Assembly (NCBI GenBank): GCA_027596075.1
Contig: JADGJC010000002.1
Coordinates: 124,001-188,000 of the forward strand
Reading direction: 5' to 3'
DNA: 64,000 nt
Origin: Rhizophlyctis rosea
Lineage: Eukaryota; Chytridiomycota; Chytridiomycetes; Rhizophlyctidales; Rhizophlyctidaceae
Part shown: one piece after another, positions 47,401 to 58,570 of the stretch
Layout of the letters: each line of letters begins with the position of its first letter
How positions within the stretch are numbered: position 1 is the first letter of the stretch
Position numbers and translations under genes: made by a program
Notes under the pieces: model-generated
What the model saw: only the letters and a program-made list of their open reading frames with translations
What the model was told of the DNA's origin: nothing
The model's database searches: none

Positions 47401-49941
47401 ATGCCAACCGTTCGATTTCGACTGTGTCAGCCCGCTGTCGTGGATGAAACTGCGAGTGTGAAGGGGAAAAAAATCACCAGCTTGAAAGTGACGAAGAGTG
47501 CTTTTGCAGCGGCACCCGCCAAGGGCAGGGAGAGGGAAACTGTGGGGAGAAGTCCACACTTTGAGGCGGTGGTGGACGCTCTTTACAAGGCAAAGAGGTG
47601 CATCATTGTTACCGGGGCGGGTATTTCCGTTTCTGGTGGGATTCCGGTAAGTTCAACCGTGAATTGTGGTGTGCATTTGAGAACTGTGGGCAATATATGT
47701 TCGTAATCCTTTTGGCATCAACTTCGATGGGCGGGATACAAGATGTCATCATCTTTTCAATTACTTCAATACTGATAAACGTGCACTTTCCCTTATTCCC
47801 AGGACTTCCGATCATCGGACGGTCTTTACAATCTTGTGAAGAAGAAATACCCTGATGCCATCCTACGGGGAAAGGATCTCTTCGATGCGTCCCTTTTCCG
47901 GGACCCCGAATCCACCGCACTCTTCTACACCTTCATGGCTGAATTGAAGGCTATCATCTCCCAGGCCAAGGTCACTCCCACCCACGAATTCATCAAGCAT
48001 CTCGACGACCGTGATCAACTCCTCCGTTGCTATACGCAAAATATCGACTGCCTCGAGCACCGGCTTGGCATGAAAGGCAACGATTCCGTAGTCCAACTCC
48101 ATGGGGACCTTGACACCGTCATCTGCACCCTATGCAACACCGTAGCAAAGTTCGACGACCTGATGCGCTTGACATTCTTGGACGGCGCCCCACCTCCCTG
48201 CAGCACTTGCGAAGAACGCGTGAACACCCGCTTGGCGCTGGGCAAGCGGATGCTTTCCATTGGTTACTTCCGACCAAACATCGTCCTCTACAACGAAAAC
48301 CACCCGAAAGGCGAAGAAATTGCGCAAGTCACAAACCGCGACATCAAAAAGAAGCCTGATCTCCTGATCGTGATGGGAACGTCTTTGAAAGTGGTGGGCA
48401 TCCAGAATTTGGTCAAGCAGTTGGCGGCTTCGGTAAAGGATAGCGGCTTCGTGAACAAGGGAAAAGTCATCTTCATCAACAACCGGGAGGTGGATTCGTC
48501 ATGGGACGACGTGTTTGATTTTCACATCCTCGGGAACACGGATGATGTTGTGGAAGAGTTGAAGGGGGAGTTGCAAAAGTTGGATGAAGCTAAAGCTTTA
48601 AGGCAAAAGGGACGGGCGGGCCCCGTGGATGAGGTGGAAGCGATGGGAGAAGGTATCAATCATCTTGAAATCATTGATCATTCTGAAGAAGGTGAGTCTT
48701 GTGCGATCAATGAATGACTTGGACCATTCTTGGGCATTAAGCTGTCATGCACAGACGACGACTTGCCACTGGTCCGCGGCAAAAAGAAAGCTGTTCCCCG
48801 CCAGCCTGTGCAAATCACTCTCACTGGCAAGTCCGCGTCGGCATCGGTCTCGTCATCAGGTCGATCTTCAAAGAAGGGTGCTGCCAAACCAAAAGCGACG
48901 GCAAAGGCGAAATATACCCCCGCAAGCAAACTCATCACAACCGCCTTCAAACCCAACAAAGCCAACGGTCCATTACGTGAGTCGCAATCAGCCAACAAGC
49001 AAAGCTTCAAAATTCCGACCATGCCGCTGGAACCCGAGTCTCAACCAATCGTCGTGGAAATTGACGTCCAGACCCCACCCGCACTAGAAACCTCCAGCAC
49101 TTTTGGGGAAGAGGATCCGGAAATGATCGAGTACACCGAACCTGCATCGGCATATCGATCCTGTACGCCAGCACCTATGGAAAGCAACGATGGCCTCATG
49201 CCGGGGGAAACTGTTCTCGCTCCTCCGTCATCGCCGAAACGCAGTGCGGCAATCCAAACAGCCATCCCACAGTCGCCAACAAAAAAACGACGAACAGAAG
49301 GCCAAAGGGCGGGGAGCGCAGGGGAACACTCATCCGCGGGGACGGAAACGGACGCGGAGGTGGATACGAACATGGGGTCGGAAGGGATGATGGAGGTGAA
49401 GGTGGAGGAGCAGGAGGAGCAAGTCCCTCCGGTGGTGGTGGTGCGAAGGAGCGGTAGGGTAGAGGCCAAGGAAAAGGAGAGACAGTTGCAACTGCTTAGG
49501 GAGAGGGCGGAGGAGGAGCAAATGACTGCGGCTGCTACCGTGCAGGGAGGGAACGTCCAGCAGCGTGGGGTGGGAGTCAAATCGACCAGGTCGAGTGTGA
49601 AGGGAGGGCCACAGTCCAAACTCGCGCAACCTCCTGCCGCCGGATCACGCGCTACGGCTCCTCAGAAAGCATCAGCATCGAAAGCGGTATCCAAATCCAA
49701 GACGAAAGGAAAGACCGAAGTGAAAGCCGAGGCTGCCCCACCCGCTGCATCCCGCGCGAAAAAATCTCCGGTGAAGAAGGCCCCGACCGTTGCGGTACCG
49801 ACACCGACGGTGGTGGCAAGGCAATTCAAACCTCGGACGAGCAACAATTCGATGAATTGTTATTGGGACTCCGTGGGTGGGACGGCTTGTGATGACGCTG
49901 AGGTACCTCGACTTGGGAGAACACGGAGTCGGGGCCAGTGA
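47401..49941 (+). CDS. Sirtuin NAD+-dependent deacetylase, Hst3/Hst4 type
   Basis: Nuclear lysine deacetylase; Hst3/4 family members remove H3K56 acetylation after replication. Exons 47401-47646, 47803-48691 and 48755-49941 join to 773 aa. NAD-binding and catalytic motifs: TGAGISVSGGIP joined across intron 1 to DFRSSDGLYNLVKKKYP, then TQNIDCLEHRLG with the catalytic HGDLDTV. The zinc site is CTLC...CSTCEE, followed by PNIVLYNENHP and MGTSLKVVGIQ. GKDLFDASLFRDPESTALF is typical of the Hst3/4 clade. A ~390-residue low-complexity tail, Lys/Pro/Ser-rich with SPTKKRR and KSPVKK motifs (nuclear-import or phosphorylation-site-like), follows the catalytic domain. Confidence 0.94.
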
Positions 49942-50291
49942 AATGTCAAATGGGAATGGGGCTTTGGTTTTTTCCGAAGCCGTGGTGGGATATACCCCAG
50001 TTACTTTTGGGATACGGTTTTGCGAGGGTTTTCGGCAAATGCGGGTTAAGAAATGGGGGCAGGAGGGTTTTGTGCGAGCAAAATTCATGTAAATACTTTT
50101 TTTGCGGCCGCTTCATCAGAAGGCCACGGGTTCCATTATATTTCAGCTTTTCCCTGGGTTTGAGTTTTTTTTACCAACGTTGCCATTTTATCTTACAGAA
50201 TGGTACATACAAGATTGTACACCAGTCAAATTATTCTTTCTAACTATTTACAGATCCACCTCCACAACTTACAAGATCGCGAATATGTCGT
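49942..50291. other. Convergent 3' spacer
   Basis: About 350 bp between the sirtuin and the phosphatase-like gene; no gene recognised. Confidence 0.45.
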
Positions 50292-51990
50292 TCAGGCATT
50301 GGTCACCTGCACGGGATCAACATGCATTTGGCCAACCTTTGCCCCCCTCCCATTACACTCCACTACTTCTGCACCCCACACGCCAACCCACTTATTGCGT
50401 CTCATCCATAATACCGTTGTGATGACACCAACCAGCACCCCCATCATGATTGAAACGACCACCACAATCCCTACTTTCGGCGGTGACAGACCTCCCGGCC
50501 CACCACCTCCTCCCCCACCCCTCATCATCGCCACAATATCACACCCCCTAGAAACGGTGTTCCCACACACACCACACCATCCAGCCAGATCATATTTTGC
50601 ATGATTACTCAACGCCGTCTTGAATCCGTTGAATGTGGTGGTGTTCATGGTACCGAGCGTTGAGGGTATGGACAGATTCGTGGGTGGGTCATCGCCGTTT
50701 TGGTAAGTCATTTGGATGGTGTAGCCTTCGGCTGGTGCAGAGAGGACTTCGATGATGAGGAGGGATGCGGAGTGTGGGATGGGGGGGTTTAGGCCGGCTG
50801 TTGCAAAAAAGGAGAGGAGCGTGGATGTGTCGGCTGAGAGGTGGGTTATCTGATTTGTTTGGATGGATGGTATTTGTTAGTAAACAATGCGTTTTGATGT
50901 TTATGCAAGAGCCCCGTCAACTGGAGAAACCAAAGATCTCGAAAACCCGGAACGGTGAACAAAATGTAAACCCACCTTCCTGCTGCCAGTGATCACGGAA
51001 TATAAACTATCAAGAATCTCTCCGATGAAATTGGTTGCGCCATAAGCAGGTTGAAAACTCTGGTAGGCAATGTATGTTACCAAGTCGGTCAAATTCGACC
51101 ACTGGGCAGGTGACAAATCAATGAATGAGGCGTTTTGGGTTCGTTGTGCGCAAAGGTATGTGTAGCTGGATGGGTAATGAAGATCAGAAAGGCAGTCATT
51201 CTTTGAGCGTGGCTAGACTCGCAAAACTCACACATCAACCCATTCCCCATATCCAATATGTCTTCCTAATCTTCCTTCAATGGCCTTCACCAGATCCGCA
51301 TTCTGGTCCAGCCTTGTCTTGGTTCCGGGACTGAGCACTACCGTTTGCATCTCATCATTCAGCCTTGTGCAATTGGAGGTACCCAGGAGGGATACATCTT
51401 GCGATGCGGGTGTTGTATGTACAGGTACGTATTGCATGTTGGTAATGTTGGAGTTTGCATTTGAGATAGCAGGAAATAATGTAGAAAGTAAGGCGAGGGA
51501 GGAGAGAAGTTGGGGTGGTGTGTCACTGCAAATGATGAGTGAAGAAATGTGATGAGTTCATGCGCATCTGAAAATGAAGAAAGCATTCTATCAACCTTAC
51601 CTAGAACGGGCATACACCTGCCCAGGCCGATAAACACCGTCAAACCCATCCATTTGATTGGCCGTTGCATTGGCGCCAGCTGCCATCCATCGTGATCTCA
51701 AGAAAGCTCCATACTGGGAGAGTTGGGTCTGTCCCGGTGCCGTCAGTTGAGTTAACTCATCGTATGTTGCGATGGGATTTTGAAGGGATGGATATGTGTG
51801 CTCGCCCGGTGTGGTGATGACAACGGCGCCTTTGACGCTTGCTGCCACTTGAACGAGTGGTGCGGATGCTACTTTAAGGGGTGATCACATCGGAGCTTGT
51901 CAATTGATGATTTTGAAACGAGAAGACCATGCATTCCTCACCAAATGACCATACAAGCCCTGCGCTCAATACGTTGTTTACATTCACCAT
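50292..51990 (-). CDS. Histidine-acid-phosphatase-fold membrane protein, apparently catalytically dead
   Basis: Exons 51990-51942, 51871-51601, 51525-51232, 51165-50976 and 50849-50292 join to 453 aa. The fold is recognisable from LTAPGQTQLSQYGAFLRSRW (family LTPxGxxQxxxLGxxLRxRY), from YARSSDTPPQLLSSLALLSTLFP (family RSTDxxRTLxSAxAxLxGLFP) and from PVHTTP. The active-site positions are replaced: the RHGxRTP motif reads TTPGEHTYP, the second-motif Arg is lost, and the C-terminal HD motif reads SADTSTLL. The lumenal/extracellular part has many Asn-X-Ser/Thr sites. Near the C-terminus is a Gly-rich hinge and one membrane helix (VGIVVVVSIMMGVLVGVIT) with a basic cytosolic tail. A short hydrophobic N-terminus could be a signal peptide. 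Likely a type I membrane pseudo-phosphatase, perhaps a receptor or structural protein. Confidence 0.75.
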
Positions 51991-52528
51991 CTTGTCGATG
52001 AAACACAAGACAAACAATTAGAATTTGAGGGTTTGGGGGACAGTTGAGCTCCGAACGGGAGACGGGTCGTCCAAATGGCAAAATGACTTTATAGGGGAAA
52101 GTGTGTGGTGAAGAACTCTTGAGAGACGACCTACTGGGACTTCTCCCCTGTTTCTCCCGCAATCTGTTCATGCTCACCACCATTGTGTAGTCCACTCAAT
52201 CAATTTATTGGTAGTTCAGATGCTGTGCACAGAACATGGGCCCGCACGTAAGGTTATCGCGTCCGACGCGTTATCAACGGGCCAAATGTGGCTGGTTCGA
52301 TATGGAATTGCTGATGTAAGCTATGTTCTTGTCCCACGTTAGATGTCTCCCACTTGTCAACAACCCCAACCTCCGAAGTGCCCATTGCCAGAGTATTTTC
52401 TCAACTTCCGACTGACCTGGGGTGCATCAATGAAGGACGATGTTGGGAAAAACTGAAGGGGATTTCACCAACATACGAATTGAAAGCCATTGAGATGGTA
52501 TATGCAAAACCCCATTGCTTAACAAGCA
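51991..52528. other. Intergenic region upstream of the phosphatase-like gene
   Basis: No gene recognised before the tRNA. Confidence 0.4.
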
Positions 52529-52600
52529 TCTCAGTTAGTATAGTGGCTAGTATCCCCGCCTGTCACGCGGGAGACCCGGGTTCAATTCCCGGACTGAGAG
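52529..52600 (+). tRNA. tRNA-Asp(GUC)
   Basis: A 72-nt cloverleaf without intron. Acceptor stem TCTCAGT pairs with ACTGAGA. Anticodon stem CCCGC/GCGGG encloses loop CTGTCAC with anticodon GTC at 52562-52564. The T-arm CCGGG-TTCAATT-CCCGG is perfect, and the D-arm has AGTGGCTAGT. Discriminator G at 52600. A Pol III terminator follows 10 nt downstream. CCA is not encoded, as expected. Confidence 0.97.
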
Positions 52601-52609
52601 CTGCAAATG

Positions 52610-52613
52610 TTTT
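52610..52613 (+). terminator. Pol III terminator of tRNA-Asp
   Basis: TTTT 10 nt after the tRNA, with a second T4 at 52615-52618. Confidence 0.8.
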
Positions 52614-52614
52614 C

Positions 52615-52809
52615 TTTTGCCCTCATTTCCTTCGTCATTTCCTTCGACAAGACCAAACTTCAGAACTTGACATCAATCCACAAGACCAAACATCATGACT
52701 TGACATCAAGCCACTCTGAACATGAAGGTCTTTTGCCCTCATTTCCTTCGTCATTTCCTTCAACAAGACCAAACTTCATACCTTGACATCAAGCTGCCTA
52801 TGAACATGA
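52615..52809. repeat. Tandem repeat downstream of tRNA-Asp
   Basis: Two direct copies start at 52615 and 52731 (period 116), each beginning TTTTGCCCTCATTTCCTTCG and ending near GAACATGA. Copy 1 contains two 33-nt subunits (52647-52679 and 52680-52712) based on ACAAGACCAAAC...CTTGACATCAA; copy 2 has only one. Copies are about 90% identical where aligned, indicating a fairly recent duplication. Confidence 0.85.
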
Positions 52810-53010
52810 GCTTCTGTTTTGATGAACAACTGCGCACTTTACACCCAGGCCACAAATGGACATGAGCATGTACCACGTGATGTTTTGATGAGGAGTAAAT
52901 ACTTGATGTATTTTATTCGATCCGGAGTCCTTTTATACATATACAAAAATACAGGTGATGATCTCCGGAGAGTGATCCATATATACAATTATGCACACAA
53001 CGACAATGCC
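52810..53010. other. 3' region of the MFS gene
   Basis: AT-rich spacer; no gene. Confidence 0.4.
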
Positions 53011-55161
53011 TTATTCCGCCATGACAGGGGCCGCCGGTGCCCCTCCACGACGATATTGCTTTACGCCCACCGCAAGAATGACGATCAAAATAGCGAAGGG
53101 CAAGGCGATCTTATAAGCAAGGGAGAGTGCTTGCACGAAAGCATGGATGATGGCGACCTTCGCCGCATCTGGGATGGGCAATTGGCTGACCAAGGCAGGT
53201 TGGTTGAAGATGGCCTCCAAGCCGCCAGCGAAAGAGGAGGAGTTGGGGATGCCAGCAAGTGCCTCCTCCAAATTGCTTCGGGCTTTGTTGTTGAAAATGG
53301 TTCCGACGATCGCAATACCAATGACACTAATTGCAAACAATTAGGACCTAGTCCATCAATAGTTCATGAACATGAGATAACAACTTACCCTCCGAAAGTC
53401 TGACAGAAGTTGACGGTAGAGGTCACGACAGCAATGTTCTTCAAACTGACAGATGCTTGGGCACCGATGACACGGGTCTGGATAAGGTTTCCGACTCCGA
53501 TACCAGCAAGCAACAAATAACCGATCTGCATGCCCTTGTTGCTCGTCTCAGACAAGGTGGAGATGAGAGCGATGCCAATCGTAAGGATAGTACCACCAGA
53601 GAAGAAAAGCGGGGTGTAGTAACCGGTGCGGGAGATGAATTGACCGCACGCAATGGAGAAGACGACGACTCCGGCCATCAAAGGAAGTGACTCGATACCG
53701 GCCTTCATTGGTGAATCGCCGTAGACGATTTGGAAGTAGTACCTAATATTATTTAGATTGTTAGAAGATCTGCAGTGGGTACTCGATACGTGATTTCTTT
53801 CTACTCACGAGATATAGTAAACAACAGAGAAGAAGGAGGCACCCAAGCAGAAGGCGATGGCGCAGATGAGAGGAACACTGCGGTTTTCGAATAACGAAGG
53901 AGGGATGACGGGCTCGACAGCGATGCGGGCTGGATGAATTAAAGTGTTAGTCCCTGAATATGACACGAATGACCATCAGCCACTATGCATACCCTCGACA
54001 TAGGCAAACACAAGCAACAAAGCTCCAGCCAAAATGAACAAAACGATGGTCTGCGCAGAGTTCCACGCCCATTCGTTGCCACCAAGTTGCAACGGGAGCA
54101 ACAAACAGATGACGGCGGCAACAAGGATAGTGGTGCCGAGGTAATCGATGCGCTTAAGCTTTTGCATCATGGAGCCTTCGGGCCTAGGGAACTTGAGCGT
54201 GAAGAAGACGACGATGATAGTGAAGACACCGATGGGCAGGTTGATGTAAAAGCACCACCTCCACGTGAGGTGAGAGTCAGTGAAGGCACCACCCAAGAGA
54301 GGTCCGGCAACGGAGGCGAGACCTGAAGATGAATTTTGTCAGAAGAGGACACCCCACAGTGAACCTTCCGAGGATCCTTACCAAAAACGGCACCAATGAT
54401 CCCCTGGAACTTTCCACGGTCTTCAAAGCTCACAATATCGGAAATGATGATAAGGACAAGGGAGAACAACCCTCCACCGCCAATACCAGCGATCGCACGC
54501 CCGACGATGAGCGCGACCATGCTGGGCGCGGCACCGCAGATGGCAGATCCGACTTCGAAGATGGCGATGGCGAACATGAACATGCCCTTTCGTCCAAAAA
54601 TGTCGGCAAGCTTTCCGTACAAAGGTGCGATGGGAGTCTATACAAAAGAAATGAGCTGAAGACCTTTTTAGGCGCTTAATGAACAACCACGTACCGCTGT
54701 CAACAAATATGCGGTGCCGATCCACGGAACTTGAGCGAAATCATTGAACTCCTGCCCGATCTTGGGCAATGCTACACCGACAATTGTTTGATCCTACAGA
54801 GGCAAGGATGCATCAACATACCGCAATCCCAAGTCCATGAGCGAGACCTGCAAATCTGTCTCACCAGAGCAGCCAAGAAAATAGAAAGCGCCAGCGCAAT
54901 AAAAACAAGAACAAAACTAGTGCGGGACAGGGGGACGGCAACGTAACCTTTGGGTGGAAGACCATTTTGTACTCCACCCTCCTCCAGCCGCACACCGTCC
55001 TTCCCTTCGACCGGGTCCGTTACAGAAATAGGAGAGGTAGGGGCTGTTGATAGGCCCTTCATATCGTTGAGGGCTTCGTCGGCCAGCGACTCCTTACGGT
55101 GAGGTGCAGGCGGCTTTGTTTCGCCGTTTAGCGTTAAAGACGAGTCGTCCGTTGCTGACAT
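53011..55161 (-). CDS. MFS drug:H+ antiporter, DHA2 (14-TMS) type
   Basis: Plasma-membrane proton-driven exporter. Exons 55161-54865, 54793-54695, 54637-54382, 54322-53993, 53929-53809, 53742-53389 and 53326-53011 join to 590 aa, usual for DHA2. A ~75-residue charged cytosolic N-terminus leads to helix 1, ending LAALDQTIVGVALP (DHA2 motif D1). Motif A is GKLADIFGRK between helices 2 and 3. Motif C-like AGPLLGGAF lies in helix 5. WRWCFYINLPIG is the conserved post-helix-6 block, and the segment VIGIAIVGTIFNN lies near the last helices. Substrate cannot be read from sequence; relatives export mycotoxins, siderophores, amino acids or drugs. No biosynthetic cluster is adjacent. Confidence 0.93.
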
Positions 55162-56302
55162 GGTTATGATTTACTAGATATTCTAGATGAGACTGATAGA
55201 AAGACTGTTGAAAGGATGTTGAGTGAAGTCCTGAGAACTTGAATTGAATGAGGATCGTTGCTTTATAGAATTCGACGAAGCTGTTACTGTGTGAGTAATC
55301 GAAAAGCGGGACGGGATGGGAGTAGACATATTTATTTGCGCAGCTCATCGGCCATGGAAAAGAACCTCGGAACGGAGGAACAAACTCGTTCGTGTAACGT
55401 AGATCAACGACTGTTGCGGTGAAAGTATGAACGCATGCGCAAGGGACCCATTGCCGCCCACTGTCCACTGATTTGATGACAAATGTCAAACTTGAATTTT
55501 CCACGACTGGAACAGATGTCAAGCCTGGCTTCCTTACCACACCAGAATGGGCGGACTTCCGGGTCTAATTTATTCCGCACGCATCGTGAAAACCTCGGAA
55601 GTGGCGCAGGAAGGTCCGAAATGATGTCCGCAGGTGGCGATGTGTTTGCAAACCGCTGGTGTCTGTCTGCTGATGGAAGTTGGAATCCTCGATTTGTCCA
55701 AATTTCAACAGCTTTGGCCTAACTAAGAGAAGTCGCGGGGGTCGGGGCAGCAGCAAACAGCTTTCGTACACGTTGATGGGTTGACTGGAGAAACAGATGA
55801 CTGTTCATCTGCTCGGTCAGAGGAGATCGGACGGCTCGGATACCTCCGATAAGCGGCTCCGGGAATTTGCCGTTGACTCCGTTGCCTTGTTTTCTACATC
55901 GATCTTGCATAATGATGGACGTTGACTGTTACGCAAGATCTACGCATGAATCTACACTCGTGCTGTTCCTCCCAATTGACTCTTAGAGCATCCATTTGCA
56001 CCATCACGATACTGTGCATGCATGGTGACATATTGCAATTCCATCGCAGAATGCCATACCTAACATGGTTGCTTTGAGCCCTGCCTGACAACAATCAATC
56101 CCATAGATCCTTGCACAATCAAACAAGCAACACTACGAAATCATACAATCTGGTTGTTCAGTCATTGAACAATACTACATTTTTTTGCAAATATGATAGC
56201 TTGGATAATTTTGCGGAGGACATCTATGTACAAATTACAAATTTACAGCGCGATTACCTACAAAAATGATTTTACAATGATCGAGAGACGTGGACTGGAA
56301 GG
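55162..56302. other. Intergenic region upstream of the MFS gene
   Basis: About 1.1 kb holding the MFS promoter and the 3' end of the RING gene. Short frames on both strands look random; no repeat or RNA gene recognised. Confidence 0.4.
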
Positions 56303-58079
56303 TCACCGGGTATCGCTTATGTTGAAAGGCGAGCGTTGCGTCATTGTGGCAAGTTCGCTGGTGCTATGCGATCGGTGACGGGTAGGCAGCAGATGTGGCG
56401 GTAATGCTCCATGATAATCATCCGCCTGCCATGGCAGATCCACAAAACCAACTCGACTACAACTCCGGGATCTCCGTTTTCTGCCGTCCCGCACAAATGA
56501 ATGCTCCTGCACTTCCTGAGTGTCATTCGTTGGCGAAGCTGGTGGTGGTGTCGATGCTGCATTTGGGTGTAGAGGGGTCAAAACTGGTAAAGAATGAGAT
56601 GTTGATGCCGACATGAGGAGGGATGAATCCGATGGGGCACTGGATGGACCAGGGAAATCCACGATCGTGCCCGAACTTCGACCAAAGTATGAGAATGTTT
56701 GAGATCGGTTGATGCGATGTGTAGGCTGGATGAGGTCTGGGTGGAGGACTAGAGGTAATGACGGGGTTGAGTTATTCCAAGCCATGGTGCGGCCGGGTTG
56801 CCTTTCAAACATCTCCATAAGATCTGGACTCGCTATGGTGCGCATGGAGATGACGCTCCCTTCACCACCGTCCCGCGCTTCCAAAACTATTTCTGATAGC
56901 TCGCCGTCCGAGTCCCTGATGAACCTCATGCCGGTCATGGCGTCTTGCTTGCACAACGGACAACAGCGGTTGCCATGCCCGTCCCGCCCACCACCCCTTC
57001 CCGTCAACCATGGATCTACACACGAGGCGTGAAACCTATGCAGACATCCCAACTCCCTCACCACGTCCCCTGCCTCGTAATCAGTCAGACATAATGCGCA
57101 CATCTCATCTGCTGACATCCTATGTCGATCCCATGGTGAGGTCGGCCCCACCACTCCATCATCCCAACTCGTGCTACTCATGCCTCGCGGCCGCTGTGCG
57201 GGCACTATAAACGTCTTCAACGACTTCAATTCCGCCTCTCGCAACCCTTCCGGCCGCCGAGGACGTGTTCCAGCTTCCGTCACCAACTCCTCCAAAGCTG
57301 TACGCGCTTCTTCAACCCTTTGAGCATTGGAGATGATCTTCCATCTTGCGAATGCCCATCTCCATCCCAAATCTTCGCCGAACGGCCACCATGCCTTTTG
57401 ACCGAAGCTTTTAAACAGAATCATGACAAGGGAGTAGATGACGACCAAACACCCATACACTCCGAAAGGGAGAAGTACCTGCAATTAAATATGATGAACT
57501 TCCGCAAAATCTTCATACGAGAAATTGTACATACCTCGACGTTGACGAGCAGTATCAAGGGATTGCTCCTCGTGCATGGCGTCGCCGTAGTAAACACCAA
57601 CGACCACCCAAACATCCAAACTGCGTAGGTTGCTTTTGAAAGCCAGGAGAACACCGCCAGTGTCAACCTCGAGAGAGAATTGACCCGCCTTCCCACCCTC
57701 CACCGCCCATCATCATGGAATACTTCCAGCTCCGTCACAAAACGTGGCAAACGCGTGCAGGTAACGCACGTATCGACTATCAGCCATGCGAACGACCCCG
57801 TTCGACTGCTGCATGGATCTTGACCATAGATGACGAGAAGCGCAATATGCAAGGCTACAAGCTGTGAACCCTGGCGTTAGAGAAACGTCCTGCAAGTTGA
57901 CGTGCAGTTCCAACTCACCCCAAGTTCCAGCAAAGGACCAATCGTCTGTATTGCGACTTCTGGTACGGCGGAAGGCAGCAAAGCTTGCAAAGTGGCCAAC
58001 AAAAGGGTCAGTCTCGCCATGGTATCAACAGCTGAAGAGGCTAAAACTTACCCAGAAACGATATGATTATGGCGGACAT
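56303..58079 (-). CDS. Membrane-anchored RING-H2 E3 ubiquitin ligase
   Basis: Exons 58079-58052, 57983-57919, 57861-57535 and 57478-56303 join to 531 aa. The first ~160 residues hold about four hydrophobic helices (for example LVALHIALLVIYG, YAVWMFGWSLVF, VLLPFGVYGCLVVIYSLVMI). A cytosolic linker leads to the RING-H2 finger, CALCLTDYEAGDVVRELGC-LHRFHASCVDPWL followed by CCPLC, with all eight zinc ligands in C3H2C3 order. A Gly/Arg-rich insert lengthens the loop before the last Cys pair. The C-terminal 230 residues are Ser/Pro-rich and disordered. The family resembles fungal and plant transmembrane RING-H2 ligases; substrates unknown. Confidence 0.88.
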
Positions 58080-58570
58080 GCGCAGACTACTCAATATAGA
58101 TAAGGGAATGTGCAAAGTCGATAGTGTTGTCTCGCTCGCGAGGGGTATATAGAGGTTGTTCTCGCTCGCGGAGAAGGTCTCTCAGTGCTTCATAATTCAA
58201 CCACCTATTTTCACAAGATTTTAAATGTGTGAGGGAGCGCTGCAGGAGCAGGTGCAGGAGATATCGGAAGGGGTGGTTTTGAGGGTTGTTGGCCCGGAGG
58301 AGGGTGGCTCGGGCTGTGGCTTGTCAAATGCCAACTCCCGTGACGTTTATGTCCAACACAATCATGCCTCCCTCAGCGTTCACACTTGACCAAAAAACTA
58401 TAATAAGCTTCTTCACTTCCTTTCCTCGCATAAACATGCATTGCGGATAAATCCATGGCTGCACATGTTGTCGCAAATATGCAGGGAAGAAGATGCCACA
58501 CTAATGAAGCCAAGGAACAAGAAACGATCCTATGGACTATTCTATTTAACAAATACTACAATGTGCATAT
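58080..58570. other. Promoter region of the RING gene / 3' region of AspRS
   Basis: Contains the duplicated CTCGCTCGCG promoter-like motif listed separately. No gene recognised. Confidence 0.4.
58131..58170. repeat. Direct repeat of CTCGCTCGCG around a TATATA
   Basis: CTCGCTCGCG at 58131-58140 and 58161-58170, each preceded by GTTGT(T), with GGTATATAGAGG between. It lies 50-90 bp upstream of the RING-gene ATG, where a core promoter is expected. Confidence 0.45.

Noticed and set aside
49041..49629. Minus-strand frames opposite the sirtuin tail
   Set aside because: GC-rich low-complexity sequence on the coding strand creates long open antisense frames.
50200..50604. Plus-strand frame rich in Thr/Pro over the phosphatase-like gene
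   Set aside because: Antisense of the Gly-rich hinge and transmembrane region; the minus-strand model has consistent splicing and a recognisable fold.
52615..52809. CRISPR array
   Set aside because: Two imperfect tandem copies with internal subunits, no regular spacers, eukaryotic context.
53011..55161. MFS exporter as part of a secondary-metabolite cluster
   Set aside because: Neighbours are a tRNA, a phosphatase-like gene and a RING ligase; no biosynthetic enzyme is present in the window.
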